From an uncultured Prevotella sp. (GTDB taxonomy: Bacteria; Bacteroidota; Bacteroidia; Bacteroidales; Bacteroidaceae): DNA of 64,000 nt. Shown here one piece after another: positions 42,394 to 50,046 of this stretch. Every line of letters starts with the position of its first letter. Within the stretch, counting starts at the first letter, position 1. The stretch lies in assembly GCA_946186115.1 (NCBI GenBank), contig CAMHLV010000004.1, positions 32,171 to 96,170 on the forward strand. Reading direction: 5' to 3'. Under the pieces are notes generated by a model that worked only from the letters and a program-made list of their open reading frames with translations, was not told where the DNA came from and did no database searches. A program made the position numbers and the translations under genes.

Positions 42394-43586
42394 TGTTTCT
42401 TTTCGTGTACAAAGTTAACAAAATTATTCACTTCCTCCAAATTTTCCAGCCTCACAGTGTACATCTGCTGTCCCATAGCGGCAGAAAACAGCTCCGGCAT
42501 GCGCTCACACATCACGATCCGGTCGCCATAGCGGCTCAGTATCTCTTCGTGTGAATGTACATAATGATAGATGTCGCGACGGCTGGCAAAGGCACAATAC
42601 TGCTGAAGGCCCTGCTGGGTACGGCTCTCGCCGAAGGCCACCATGTCGGCCCATATCTTATAGACATCCGTTGAGTGTGCATAGTTTATCATGTCGGGGG
42701 TATAGCCTCCTGCCGGACGCATATTCACCTCCAGTGCCACGAAGTCGCCCTTCTGGCCCAGTCCCTCCCTGTCGCAGTCGAGGCGGAAGAACTCCAGATG
42801 TACAAAGCGGTTCCAGATGCCGAAGGCCTTCACCGTGCGTCGGCCCAGTTGCCGAAGACTCTCAGGTATTTCCCTATCTACATAATAAGAAAGGTCGAGT
42901 TTGAGGTTGACGATGTCCATGATGGAAGGAGGCCAGACGGTCATCGACTCAAAGAGCGCACTTCCCTCGGCATTGATGATGGCATCATAGCTGCATATCT
43001 CGCCCGTGATGAACTCCTCTACCACGTAGTTCTGGTAGGCGCTCTCCCCGTCGAAGAATCCCTGTAGCTGGCCGTCGTTCTCTATCTTATAGGTACCGCT
43101 GGCCCCCACGCCCACATCGGGCTTGGCAATGATTGGATAGCCCACCAGCCGGGCAAAGTCGAGCACGGCTTCAATTCCTTCTGCCGCCCGTATCTGTCGG
43201 GCCGTGGGAATACCACCCTTGGCATAGTATTTCTTCATCTCCGACTTCTCCTTGATGCTGCGGATACGGTCAGACTGTATGCCGGTTGTCACGTTGAAGT
43301 CTGTGCGCAGTCGGGCATCCTGCTCCAGCCAGTACTCATTGTTCGACTCTATCCAGTCGATGCGTCCGTAGCGGAAGGCAAAGTAGGCCACAGCCCTATA
43401 CACCTCGTCGTAGTTCTCCAGCGAACCCACCCGGTAGTATTCCGTCAGCGACTCCTTCAGCTCCTTCGACAGGGCGTCGTAGGGTGCATCGGCGATGCCC
43501 AGCACCTGCACGCCATTCTGCTTCAGCCAATGGCAAAATTCCCAGTAGGTATGTGGGAAATGGGGTGATATAAATACAAAGTTCAT
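42390..43586 (-). CDS. ATP-grasp domain ligase
   Basis: 398-residue carboxylate-amine ligase-type protein. N-terminal Rossmann-like part (MNFVFISPHFPHTYWEFCHWL), then the ATP-grasp fold with VGYPIIAKPDVGVGASGTYKI (phosphate-binding loop) and FVALEVNMRPAGGYTPDM (metal-binding Glu/Asn). It activates a carboxylate as acyl phosphate and joins it to an amine or thiol; the substrates are not evident. Operon with the esterase; promoter at 43619-43626. Confidence 0.87.
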   Translation of the reverse strand: MNFVFISPHFPHTYWEFCHWLKQNGVQVLGIADAPYDALSKELKESLTEYYRVGSLENYDEVYRAVAYFAFRYGRIDWIESNNEYWLEQDARLRTDFNVTTGIQSDRIRSIKEKSEMKKYYAKGGIPTARQIRAAEGIEAVLDFARLVGYPIIAKPDVGVGASGTYKIENDGQLQGFFDGESAYQNYVVEEFITGEICSYDAIINAEGSALFESMTVWPPSIMDIVNLKLDLSYYVDREIPESLRQLGRRTVKAFGIWNRFVHLEFFRLDCDREGLGQKGDFVALEVNMRPAGGYTPDMINYAHSTDVYKIWADMVAFGESRTQQGLQQYCAFASRRDIYHYVHSHEEILSRYGDRIVMCERMPELFSAAMGQQMYTVRLENLEEVNNFVNFVHEKKQ

Positions 43587-43618
43587 AAATAATATCGGTT
43601 ATTGCACGCTTTGGGGTG

Positions 43619-43626
43619 CAAAGGTA
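43619..43626 (-). promoter_or_regulatory. -7 promoter element of the ATP-grasp/esterase operon
   Basis: TACCTTTG on the minus strand, 33 bases before the start codon. Confidence 0.65.
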
Positions 43627-43748
43627 CGCATTTTTTTTATAATACGTAATCGCATAGATGCGGTATTATACATACCTAACTCTTGTGATATTCTTGTTAA
43701 TATACCTAAAGATATAAATAAGTTGCTTGTGAATCTGATTCTTTTTCT

Positions 43749-43756
43749 TACCTTTG
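43749..43756 (+). promoter_or_regulatory. -7 promoter element of the TonB receptor operon
   Basis: TACCTTTG, with TTGTG ~20 bases upstream (43726-43730); start codon GTG follows 11 bases later. Confidence 0.65.
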
Positions 43757-43766
43757 CCACTCAAAA

Positions 43767-45725
43767 GTGGTAAAACTATCTAAGATCATATTGCTTATCA
43801 TACTATTGCCGACGTGCATGACGTTGCAGGCACAGGATGATGATTCCATCAAGTCGCAGCGACTGGATGGAGTGACCGTGTCGGCTCGCCGAAAGGGAAC
43901 GGTACGCATGGGCGGAGCCGAGAATGGCGTCATCATCGGTCTCGAAGAACTGTTCCGTGCCGCCTGTTGCAATCTCGGTGAGAGCTTTACCACCAATCCC
44001 TCGGTCGATGTCAACTACAGCGATGCCACCACCGGAGCCAAGCAAATCAAGCTGCTGGGACTGAGCGGCATTTATGTGCAGATGCTCACCGAGAATCTGC
44101 CGAACTTCCGTGGAGCGGCCTCGCCCTATGCCCTCGACTACGTCCCAGGGCCCTGGATGCAGAGCATACAGGTGTCGAAAGGTGCTTCGTCGGTGCGTAA
44201 CGGCTACGAGAGTATCACGGGCCAGATTGATATCGAATATCTGAAACCCGATGCCGACGAAGGTGTCACCGTGAACCTCTATGGCAACACACTCAGTCGT
44301 CTGGAGGCGAATGCCGATGCCAACGTACACCTTGACCAGCGACTCAGCACCGAACTGCTGCTGCACTATCAGGACGACCTGACCGAGCACGATGCCAACG
44401 ACGACGGATTCATGGACCAGCCCAACGTGCGCCAGTGGAACCTGCAGAACCGATGGAAGTGGCGCGGCGACAGTTACCTGTTTCATGGGGGCATCGGACT
44501 CATCAAGGAGCGACGCGACGGCGGACAGACCAGTCATACCAGCCACGTGCCAGGACACCTCTATCAGACCGCCATTGAGACCAGCCGCTATGAGGGCTAT
44601 ATGAAGCACGCCTTCATCCTCAATCAGGACCATGGCACCAACATCGCGCTGATGGGAAACGTGGCACTTCACCAGACGGACGCCACCTTCGGCCACAAGC
44701 ACTACGATGTGGACGAGAAGAATGCCTACCTGCAACTGCTCTTCGAGACTGATTTCACCAAGCAGCACAACCTCTCTACGGGACTTTCCTACAACTACGA
44801 CCATCTGACCGATGAGGGAACAGAAAATACCGTCGGAGCATACGCTCAGTACACCTACAATCTGAACGACATGCTGGTGGCGATGGCCGGACTCCGTGCC
44901 GACCACAGCAGTCTGCACGGCAACTTCGTCACACCCCGTCTGCACCTGAAGCTGACACCCCACGAGGTGGTCAGCCTCCGATTGTCGGCAGGCAAGGGCT
45001 ACCGCACACCCCACGCCCTCGCCGAGAACACCTATCTGTTGGCCAGTGGGCGAGAGATGGTCATTGATAATCTGAAACAGGAGGAAGCATGGAACTATGG
45101 CGCCAGTGCCTCGTTCTATATCCCCATAGCCCGCAAAACGCTGCGACTCAATCTCGAGTATGCCCGCACCGACTTCAGTCAGCAGACGGTCATCGACTAC
45201 GACAGCAATCCCACACAGATCCGCATTACGAACCTTGACGGACAGTCGTACTCCAACACCTTCCAGATAGACGCCAGCTATCCCCTGTTCGAAGGACTGG
45301 ACCTGTCGGCGGCCTGGCGCTGGAACGACGTGAAGACCACCTACGGCGGACGCCTGATGGAGAAACCGCTTACCAGCCGATACAAGGGGCTCGTCACCGC
45401 CAGTTATAAGACACCCTTAGGACTCTGGCAATTCGATGTGACGCTGCAACTCAACGGCGGCGGACGAATGCCCACACCCGTTGACGGACTCTGGTCCGAC
45501 ACCTTCCCCGCATACGAACAGCTGTCGGCACAGGTCACCCGTTGGTTCCGCCACTTCTCCATCTATATAGGCGGCGAGAATCTGACAGGCTATCGGCAAC
45601 GGCACACCATCATCAATGCCGCCGACCCGTGGAGCAGCACCTTCGACCCCACGCTCATCTGGGGCCCGGTACATGGTGCTATGGCCTATATTGGCATCAG
45701 ACTGAACTTTGGCAACAAATTATAA
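43767..45725 (+). CDS. TonB-dependent outer-membrane receptor (metal uptake inferred)
   Basis: 652 residues starting with GTG. Signal peptide ends near LQAQ; plug domain ~35-150 (DGVTVSARRKGTVRM, IKLLGLSGIYVQMLTENLP, GASSVRNGYESITGQI), then a 22-strand-type barrel to the terminal aromatic-rich strand (AMAYIGIRLNFGNKL). No SusC-type N-terminal extension. A conserved CC pair (AACCNLGESF) sits in the plug. 12 bases downstream is a periplasmic heavy-metal-associated protein, so copper or a similar metal or its chelate is the most likely cargo; this is inference. Confidence 0.87.
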   Translation: MVKLSKIILLIILLPTCMTLQAQDDDSIKSQRLDGVTVSARRKGTVRMGGAENGVIIGLEELFRAACCNLGESFTTNPSVDVNYSDATTGAKQIKLLGLSGIYVQMLTENLPNFRGAASPYALDYVPGPWMQSIQVSKGASSVRNGYESITGQIDIEYLKPDADEGVTVNLYGNTLSRLEANADANVHLDQRLSTELLLHYQDDLTEHDANDDGFMDQPNVRQWNLQNRWKWRGDSYLFHGGIGLIKERRDGGQTSHTSHVPGHLYQTAIETSRYEGYMKHAFILNQDHGTNIALMGNVALHQTDATFGHKHYDVDEKNAYLQLLFETDFTKQHNLSTGLSYNYDHLTDEGTENTVGAYAQYTYNLNDMLVAMAGLRADHSSLHGNFVTPRLHLKLTPHEVVSLRLSAGKGYRTPHALAENTYLLASGREMVIDNLKQEEAWNYGASASFYIPIARKTLRLNLEYARTDFSQQTVIDYDSNPTQIRITNLDGQSYSNTFQIDASYPLFEGLDLSAAWRWNDVKTTYGGRLMEKPLTSRYKGLVTASYKTPLGLWQFDVTLQLNGGGRMPTPVDGLWSDTFPAYEQLSAQVTRWFRHFSIYIGGENLTGYRQRHTIINAADPWSSTFDPTLIWGPVHGAMAYIGIRLNFGNKL

Positions 45726-45737
45726 AACATCATCGAT

Positions 45738-46058
45738 ATGAAAAATAAAGCTTTACTATTCGGCCTCAGCATGCTCCTCAGCATGAGCCTCTCGGCTAAA
45801 GACATCAAGACCGTCGTTGTTACCACACAGCCGCAGATGCACTGCGAGAACTGTGAGAAGAAAATCAAGGGCAACCTGCGTTTTGAAAAAGGTATCAAAA
45901 ACATCATCACAGATCTCAAGACCAAGACAGTCACCATCGAGTATGATGCCGACAAAACCAATGTTCAAAACATCATCAACGGCTTTAAGAAGATAAAATA
46001 CGAAGCCACTGAGGTAAAGAAAGAGACTACAAAAGAGCAGAAGTCCGAGCAAAAGTAG
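45738..46058 (+). CDS. exported heavy-metal-associated (HMA) domain protein
   Basis: 106 residues with signal peptide (MKNKALLFGLSMLLSMSLSA). The HMA ferredoxin-like fold carries the metal motif MHCENC (CxxC) in the first loop, followed by KGIKNIITDLKTKTVTIEYD. Lys/Glu-rich tail. Acts in the periplasm, probably passing metal on from the receptor upstream. Confidence 0.87.
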   Translation: MKNKALLFGLSMLLSMSLSAKDIKTVVVTTQPQMHCENCEKKIKGNLRFEKGIKNIITDLKTKTVTIEYDADKTNVQNIINGFKKIKYEATEVKKETTKEQKSEQK

Positions 46059-46065
46059 TTGCTAA

Positions 46066-47205
46066 TTACAAAGAGGTGTCTTTGGTGTGTAATTTGTAAT
46101 GTTCAAGATCGTCGCAATTGCATCTTATTTCGTCGATAATATCCTTGCAACGTTGCTCACTCATCTTAATCTTGGTGCCGACGGCAATAAAGTCCTTCAT
46201 GGTGGGACGTCCCGTGCCATTGACCGATGTGGCATGTTCACCGTTGTACCCTTCGGTACACAACGTGAGGTCGTATGCTGGTGCCAGATGCCATTTCCAT
46301 GAGCCATTTTCGTCATTCATAACAAGGAAACTGAAATTCTTGCAGTGGTCATCCTTGTTGTTGGTGAGATAGTTGAACACCATGCGCCTGTACATTTCCT
46401 CTACATCCTGAGAATTCTGGGTGAGATAGCCTGTCAACGCCAATAGGTTGCTGTAATCAAGAACGGGATTCGAGAGCGAAATGCAAAGAAGACCACCAGC
46501 TGTTGCCGTATGGATTCTATTACCCTTTGTGTCGATGTCAAATCGTCGTGAAGCGAAATATCGTCCGTTGAACAGTTTGAAGTCTGGCACACAGATGCCA
46601 CAGCGTTTAGCCACTTCGTTGTAGTGATACTCCTGCTGCCCCATGTCCTGCGGGTCGTAAGTGTGCCTGAACTTGACCAACCAGTGCCCATCCTCGTCTT
46701 CATAGATTGCTTTAGGTCTCGCACCACCGCTATTTCCACTATTATACAGCAGCAGTCCCGCATCGCTGTCCTGCTTTTCCTTCAGCACCTCCAGTGCTTT
46801 AGCCTGGAGCAGGTCGAAATCTGTCACGTTCTCTCCTTGCTGGATAATGGTTTCCGGTTGAAAGGTAAGTGCTCCCATGCCCCCGCTGCCTACCAGGCTC
46901 AATCGGTCGAGAGCGGAAAGGTTGAAGTCGTCAATGCCTTCTTTCTGTAATAGCTTGTGGAGCAGATAGCGGCCATAGCCATCTGGCAAACTATCCTCGA
47001 AGATACCGAAGTTGCCATAGAAGGGGGCAGGCTTCGCCAAAAACAATCCCTGTCGCAACGGCAGTTCCAAAGGTGAGATGCTAAAGCCTTCAAGCAGCCA
47101 TGAAGGGGCATACTCGAAAGCGCATAGCTTGTTGTCGGGTGTCAGCGAAAGTGTACCTACCAATTGGTCGTGGTATTTCACACTGATCAGTTCAATCTTC
47201 GTCAT
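46066..47205 (-). CDS. hipA: HipA-type serine/threonine kinase toxin
   Basis: 379 residues, full length. HipA N-terminal domain (LVGTLSLTPDNKLCAFEYAP, LPLRQGLF), the GGARPKA loop that is autophosphorylated in HipA, and the kinase core NNKDDHCKNFSFL (catalytic Asp/Asn) with APAYDLT as metal-binding DFG-like motif. Known HipA kinases phosphorylate glutamyl-tRNA synthetase and cause growth arrest. It overlaps hipB by 4 bases. Confidence 0.9.
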   Translation of the reverse strand: MTKIELISVKYHDQLVGTLSLTPDNKLCAFEYAPSWLLEGFSISPLELPLRQGLFLAKPAPFYGNFGIFEDSLPDGYGRYLLHKLLQKEGIDDFNLSALDRLSLVGSGGMGALTFQPETIIQQGENVTDFDLLQAKALEVLKEKQDSDAGLLLYNSGNSGGARPKAIYEDEDGHWLVKFRHTYDPQDMGQQEYHYNEVAKRCGICVPDFKLFNGRYFASRRFDIDTKGNRIHTATAGGLLCISLSNPVLDYSNLLALTGYLTQNSQDVEEMYRRMVFNYLTNNKDDHCKNFSFLVMNDENGSWKWHLAPAYDLTLCTEGYNGEHATSVNGTGRPTMKDFIAVGTKIKMSEQRCKDIIDEIRCNCDDLEHYKLHTKDTSL

Positions 47206-47540
47206 AGTCTATGGGCTTTTTTCTTGTTTTGGTTCTTGCGAATCTGTGTCAGCTCCTCCATTGTGGAGTATTTCTGCTGAGCAAACAGATTTCTTACCTC
47301 AGAGGTATAACCTAAAGCCATCGCTATGCCAATGAGGTTTTTCAGTGAGATAAGTCCCTTTTGCTCAAATCTGACAATGTTGCTCACGGCAACACCAGCC
47401 ATCTCAGCCACTTGGTCACGCGTCAGGTTCTTCTCAATGCGCCGCTTACGGAAGTTGTCTGCAACCTCTCTGGCAATGTCTTCGCCATTGTCGAGCGTGT
47501 AGTTGTCAAGAAGTGATAATATATTATCGGTTTCTTTCAT
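47202..47540 (-). CDS. hipB: HipB-type XRE antitoxin/repressor
   Basis: 112 residues with a Cro/CI helix-turn-helix at ~35-90 (RIEKNLTRDQVAEMAGVAVS, IVRFEQKGLISLKNLIGIA). The basic tail (IRKNQNKKKAHRL) overlaps the hipA start. It binds HipA and represses the operon. Confidence 0.88.
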   Translation of the reverse strand: MKETDNILSLLDNYTLDNGEDIAREVADNFRKRRIEKNLTRDQVAEMAGVAVSNIVRFEQKGLISLKNLIGIAMALGYTSEVRNLFAQQKYSTMEELTQIRKNQNKKKAHRL

Positions 47541-47702
47541 TTGTTGTCGGATAAGAATAATATCTTATCAGTTGCAAAATTACAAAATTAATAAGAAACC
47601 ACCAAATTTAAGATCAATAATAATTAGTTTCTTTACTAGAAGTGGGACATTTAGAGGCCCCAGTCAATCTGTGTCAGCTATAATGCAGTGGGAAAATTCT
47701 TG

Positions 47703-48395
47703 TCATTCGATTATTGTCATCTTCATTTCAATGTTTTCAAGAGGTCTGTCGCCAGGACCTGTTGGCATGTTCTGAATCTTCTCGACCACATCAAGACCTT
47801 CTTCTACCTCACCAAAGACGGTATATTGGCCGTCGAGGTGGGGTGAACCTCCTACGGTAGCATAGATATTCTGCTGCATTTCCGTCCATCCTCCAGGCTC
47901 AGGACGTTCTGCCTTCATCTTGTCTGTCAGATATTCCATCTGTCTTTGACTGAACGTTCTTCCCCATACGATATAGAATTGCGAACCGCTACTCCTCCGT
48001 TCTGGGTTCGTCTTGTCACCCTCTCGTGCTGCCGCCAGAGCTCCACGCTTATGATACAGTCCAGCCCTGAACTCCGGCTCCAAGGTGTAGTCTGGGCTTC
48101 CGCCTCCTATAGGCATGTCGGCTGCCACACCCTTTGAATTGGGATTGCCACCTTGTATCATAAAGTTCTTGATGACCCGATGAAACAGTGTGCCGTCATA
48201 ATAGCCCTCCCTCACCAGCTTCACGAAATTGTCACGATGGATGGGTGTGGCATCATACAGGCGAACTACGATGTCGCCCATGGTGGTATTGATTCTGACT
48301 CTCACCGTGCCTTTGGTGACATCTTGGTCTGCATCCTGGCCACAAGCTATTATGGCAGACAGAATGGCTAATATGGTGAATATTGTTCTTCTCAT
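47703..48395 (-). CDS. peptidyl-prolyl cis-trans isomerase, cyclophilin type (lipoprotein)
   Basis: 230 residues. Start at MRRTIFTILAILSAIIACG, because the promoter (48429-48436) overlaps the longer frame. LSAIIAC is a lipobox, so it is likely membrane-anchored in the periplasm. The cyclophilin core follows: GDIVVRLYDATPIHRDNF, DGTLFHRVIKNFMIQGGNP, GSQFYIVWG, HLDGQYTVFGEV. Catalyses proline isomerisation in folding exported proteins. Confidence 0.92.
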   Translation of the reverse strand: MRRTIFTILAILSAIIACGQDADQDVTKGTVRVRINTTMGDIVVRLYDATPIHRDNFVKLVREGYYDGTLFHRVIKNFMIQGGNPNSKGVAADMPIGGGSPDYTLEPEFRAGLYHKRGALAAAREGDKTNPERRSSGSQFYIVWGRTFSQRQMEYLTDKMKAERPEPGGWTEMQQNIYATVGGSPHLDGQYTVFGEVEEGLDVVEKIQNMPTGPGDRPLENIEMKMTIIE

Positions 48396-48428
48396 GGAAT
48401 GTGATTTGCTCTTATCAGTAGTCATTTG

Positions 48429-48436
48429 CAAAATTA
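48429..48436 (-). promoter_or_regulatory. -7 promoter element of the cyclophilin gene
   Basis: TAATTTTG on the minus strand, 34 bases before the chosen start. Confidence 0.6.
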
Positions 48437-48555
48437 CAATTATTATATCAATTTACAAAATTTTTCTTCAATTTTTCTTATTTTTTGGTGATATTAGTTA
48501 AATACTCTGACGGGTGTATAATTACACACCAGAACCGACCATACTATGTAAATTT

Positions 48556-48745
48556 AAAAACCCCCATCTGTTCTCACGAACTGATGGGGATCATATTTAA
48601 AAACTATTGCCTGCTACTAATTTCACAACCAGTGCAGGCTGGAAGTCTCGTGCCTACACAAAGTAGGCATTGAGTGAAAAATATATTTCTTAACACTAAT
48701 TCATATGATTTTTCTTGATGTTTTGCACTGTCATTTGATTTTTCG
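48556..48745 (-). ncRNA. candidate ~190-nt small RNA
   Basis: Starts ~6 bases after a consensus promoter and ends in an intrinsic terminator, with no protein frame. Hairpins inside: TGCCTAC/GTAGGCA (48651-48657 with 48663-48669, 5-base loop) and GCCTGC/GCAGGC (48609-48614 with 48634-48639), the latter overlapping an alternative CCAG/CTGG pairing. 5' and 3' ends do not pair, unlike 6S RNA. Function unknown. Confidence 0.6.
48562..48589 (-). terminator. terminator of the candidate small RNA
   Basis: CCCCATC (48562-48568) with GATGGGG (48583-48589), one T-T mismatch, GTTC/GAAC, loop TCAC; on the minus strand it is followed by GTTTTTAAATTT. Confidence 0.85.
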
Positions 48746-48750
48746 ACGTG

Positions 48751-48781
48751 CAAAAGTACAAAATTCTTGCTATAATACAAA
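48751..48781 (-). promoter_or_regulatory. promoter of the candidate small RNA
   Basis: Minus strand TTTG (48781-48778), 19 bases, TACTTTTG (48758-48751). Confidence 0.72.
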
Positions 48782-48843
48782 ATAAATTGGATTTTTTTTT
48801 ATTCTTTACGACAACTATTTTTATATTTTTACGACAACAAGGA

Positions 48844-48875
48844 TTTGCGTATTCCAATAATTATACTTACTTTTG
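48844..48875 (+). promoter_or_regulatory. promoter of the GNAT gene
   Basis: TTTG (48844-48847), 20 bases, TACTTTTG (48868-48875). Confidence 0.72.
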
Positions 48876-48908
48876 CGCGAGATTAGAAAATTAATACCTA
48901 TATATATT

Positions 48909-49382
48909 ATGATTAGAAAAGCCAACATAGGAGACACACAGCGTGTCGTCGAACTGCTGCACCAGGTGGATATGGTGCATCATTACATTCGTCCGGACTT
49001 GTTCAAACCGAATACTACAAAATATGACGAGGAGGAACTGAAGGTGCTGTTTGGTGACAGCAGCAAACCGATATTCGTGTATGACGACGGAATGGTGGAG
49101 GGCTATGCCTTCTGTCAGATTACCGAGGCGAGGGACGACAAGCTGCTGATGGATATCAAGACGCTGTATATAGATGATATCTGCGTGGACGAGAAGGCTC
49201 GCGGCAAATACATTGGGAAGGCGCTGTTTGACTATGTGAGGGATTATGCGCAATCGATAGGCTGCAATAATATTACGCTGAATGTGTGGACGGGCAACGA
49301 ACCTGCTACTTGTTTCTATAAGAATATGGGGATGAAGGTGCAGAAAACTACCATGGAACTGATTCTTCCTAATGTTAAATAG
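48909..49382 (+). CDS. GNAT family N-acetyltransferase
   Basis: 157 residues. Typical GNAT topology: MIRKANIGDTQRVVELLHQV (beta1-alpha1), YIDDICVDEKARGKYIGKAL (acetyl-CoA pyrophosphate loop R-G-x-x-I-G) and NVWTGNEPATCFYKNMGM. The frame opens at 48873 but that part overlaps the transcription start; ATG at 48909 is used. Substrate unknown, perhaps a small amine or ribosomal/other protein N-terminus. Confidence 0.88.
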   Translation: MIRKANIGDTQRVVELLHQVDMVHHYIRPDLFKPNTTKYDEEELKVLFGDSSKPIFVYDDGMVEGYAFCQITEARDDKLLMDIKTLYIDDICVDEKARGKYIGKALFDYVRDYAQSIGCNNITLNVWTGNEPATCFYKNMGMKVQKTTMELILPNVK

Positions 49383-49499
49383 TATTTTTATCGGGGAATT
49401 CTGATAATTTTGTTGTAATTTTGCAGCCACAATAGTGACTGGTAATAATAATTTGGCGCAGTGACATATTGCGCTGAAATAAAAAAATAATAACTGGAA

Positions 49500-49925
49500 A
49501 TGAAACAAACCATTCTATCTATCTCCGGTAAGCCCGGACTCTTCAAACTTGTAACTCGTGGAAAGAACAATCTTATCGTAGAGGCGCTCGACGCCACTCA
49601 TAAGCGAATTCCTGCCTTTGGCTCGGAACGCATCACATCGCTGACGGACATCGCTATGTTCACCGATGGTGAGGATGTGCCCCTGATGAAGGTCTTCGCC
49701 TCGCTGAGCGACTTGGAGGGTGGCAAGGTTTCGTCGCTGAACTACAAGAAAGCTACTCCGCAGGAACTGAAGGAATACTTCACCAAGGTGCTGCCCAACT
49801 GGGATCAGGATCGAGTGCAGAGCAGCCATATCAAGAAGCTGCTGCAGTGGTATAACATCTTGATTGAGGCTGGAATCACCGACTTTGATAACGAGGAGGA
49901 GGAAGAGGCCAAGAGCGAAGAGTAG
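49500..49925 (+). CDS. DUF5606-type conserved Bacteroidota protein
   Basis: 141 residues: an SH3-like N-terminal part (ILSISGKPGLFKLVTRGKNN, SLTDIAMFTD) and a helical C-terminal part (EYFTKVLPNWDQDRVQSSHI, KKLLQWYNIL) ending in an acidic tail. Cytosolic. The family is widely conserved in Bacteroidota with no assigned role. Confidence 0.8.
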   Translation: MKQTILSISGKPGLFKLVTRGKNNLIVEALDATHKRIPAFGSERITSLTDIAMFTDGEDVPLMKVFASLSDLEGGKVSSLNYKKATPQELKEYFTKVLPNWDQDRVQSSHIKKLLQWYNILIEAGITDFDNEEEEEAKSEE

Positions 49926-50000
49926 GGGAGTAGTAATCCCCCACGCCACTCTCCAAAAGGGGGTGGAAATTAAAAGTTAATAAATAAAAGTTATAAAAAT

Positions 50001-50025
50001 GGAGGGAGGAAAAAATCCTCCCTCC
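50001..50025. terminator. bidirectional terminator
   Basis: Perfect 10-bp stem GGAGGGAGGA (50001-50010) / TCCTCCCTCC (50016-50025), loop AAAAA, T-rich on the plus side and A-rich on the other. It separates the DUF5606 gene from the convergent outer-membrane protein gene. Confidence 0.85.
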
Positions 50026-50046
50026 TTTATTTATGGCTTGACGAGA

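Larger units (their letters stand above)
48437..48867. other. non-coding gap containing a predicted minus-strand small RNA gene
   Basis: No convincing protein frame on either strand. The region holds a full minus-strand promoter and a strong minus-strand terminator (next entries), plus A/T-rich flanks and the GNAT promoter at the right edge. Confidence 0.7.

Noticed and set aside
43803..45014. 403-codon frame antisense to the TonB receptor gene
   Set aside because: It lies wholly opposite a gene with clear plug and barrel motifs, has low-complexity Val/Gly/His composition and no promoter; typical shadow frame.
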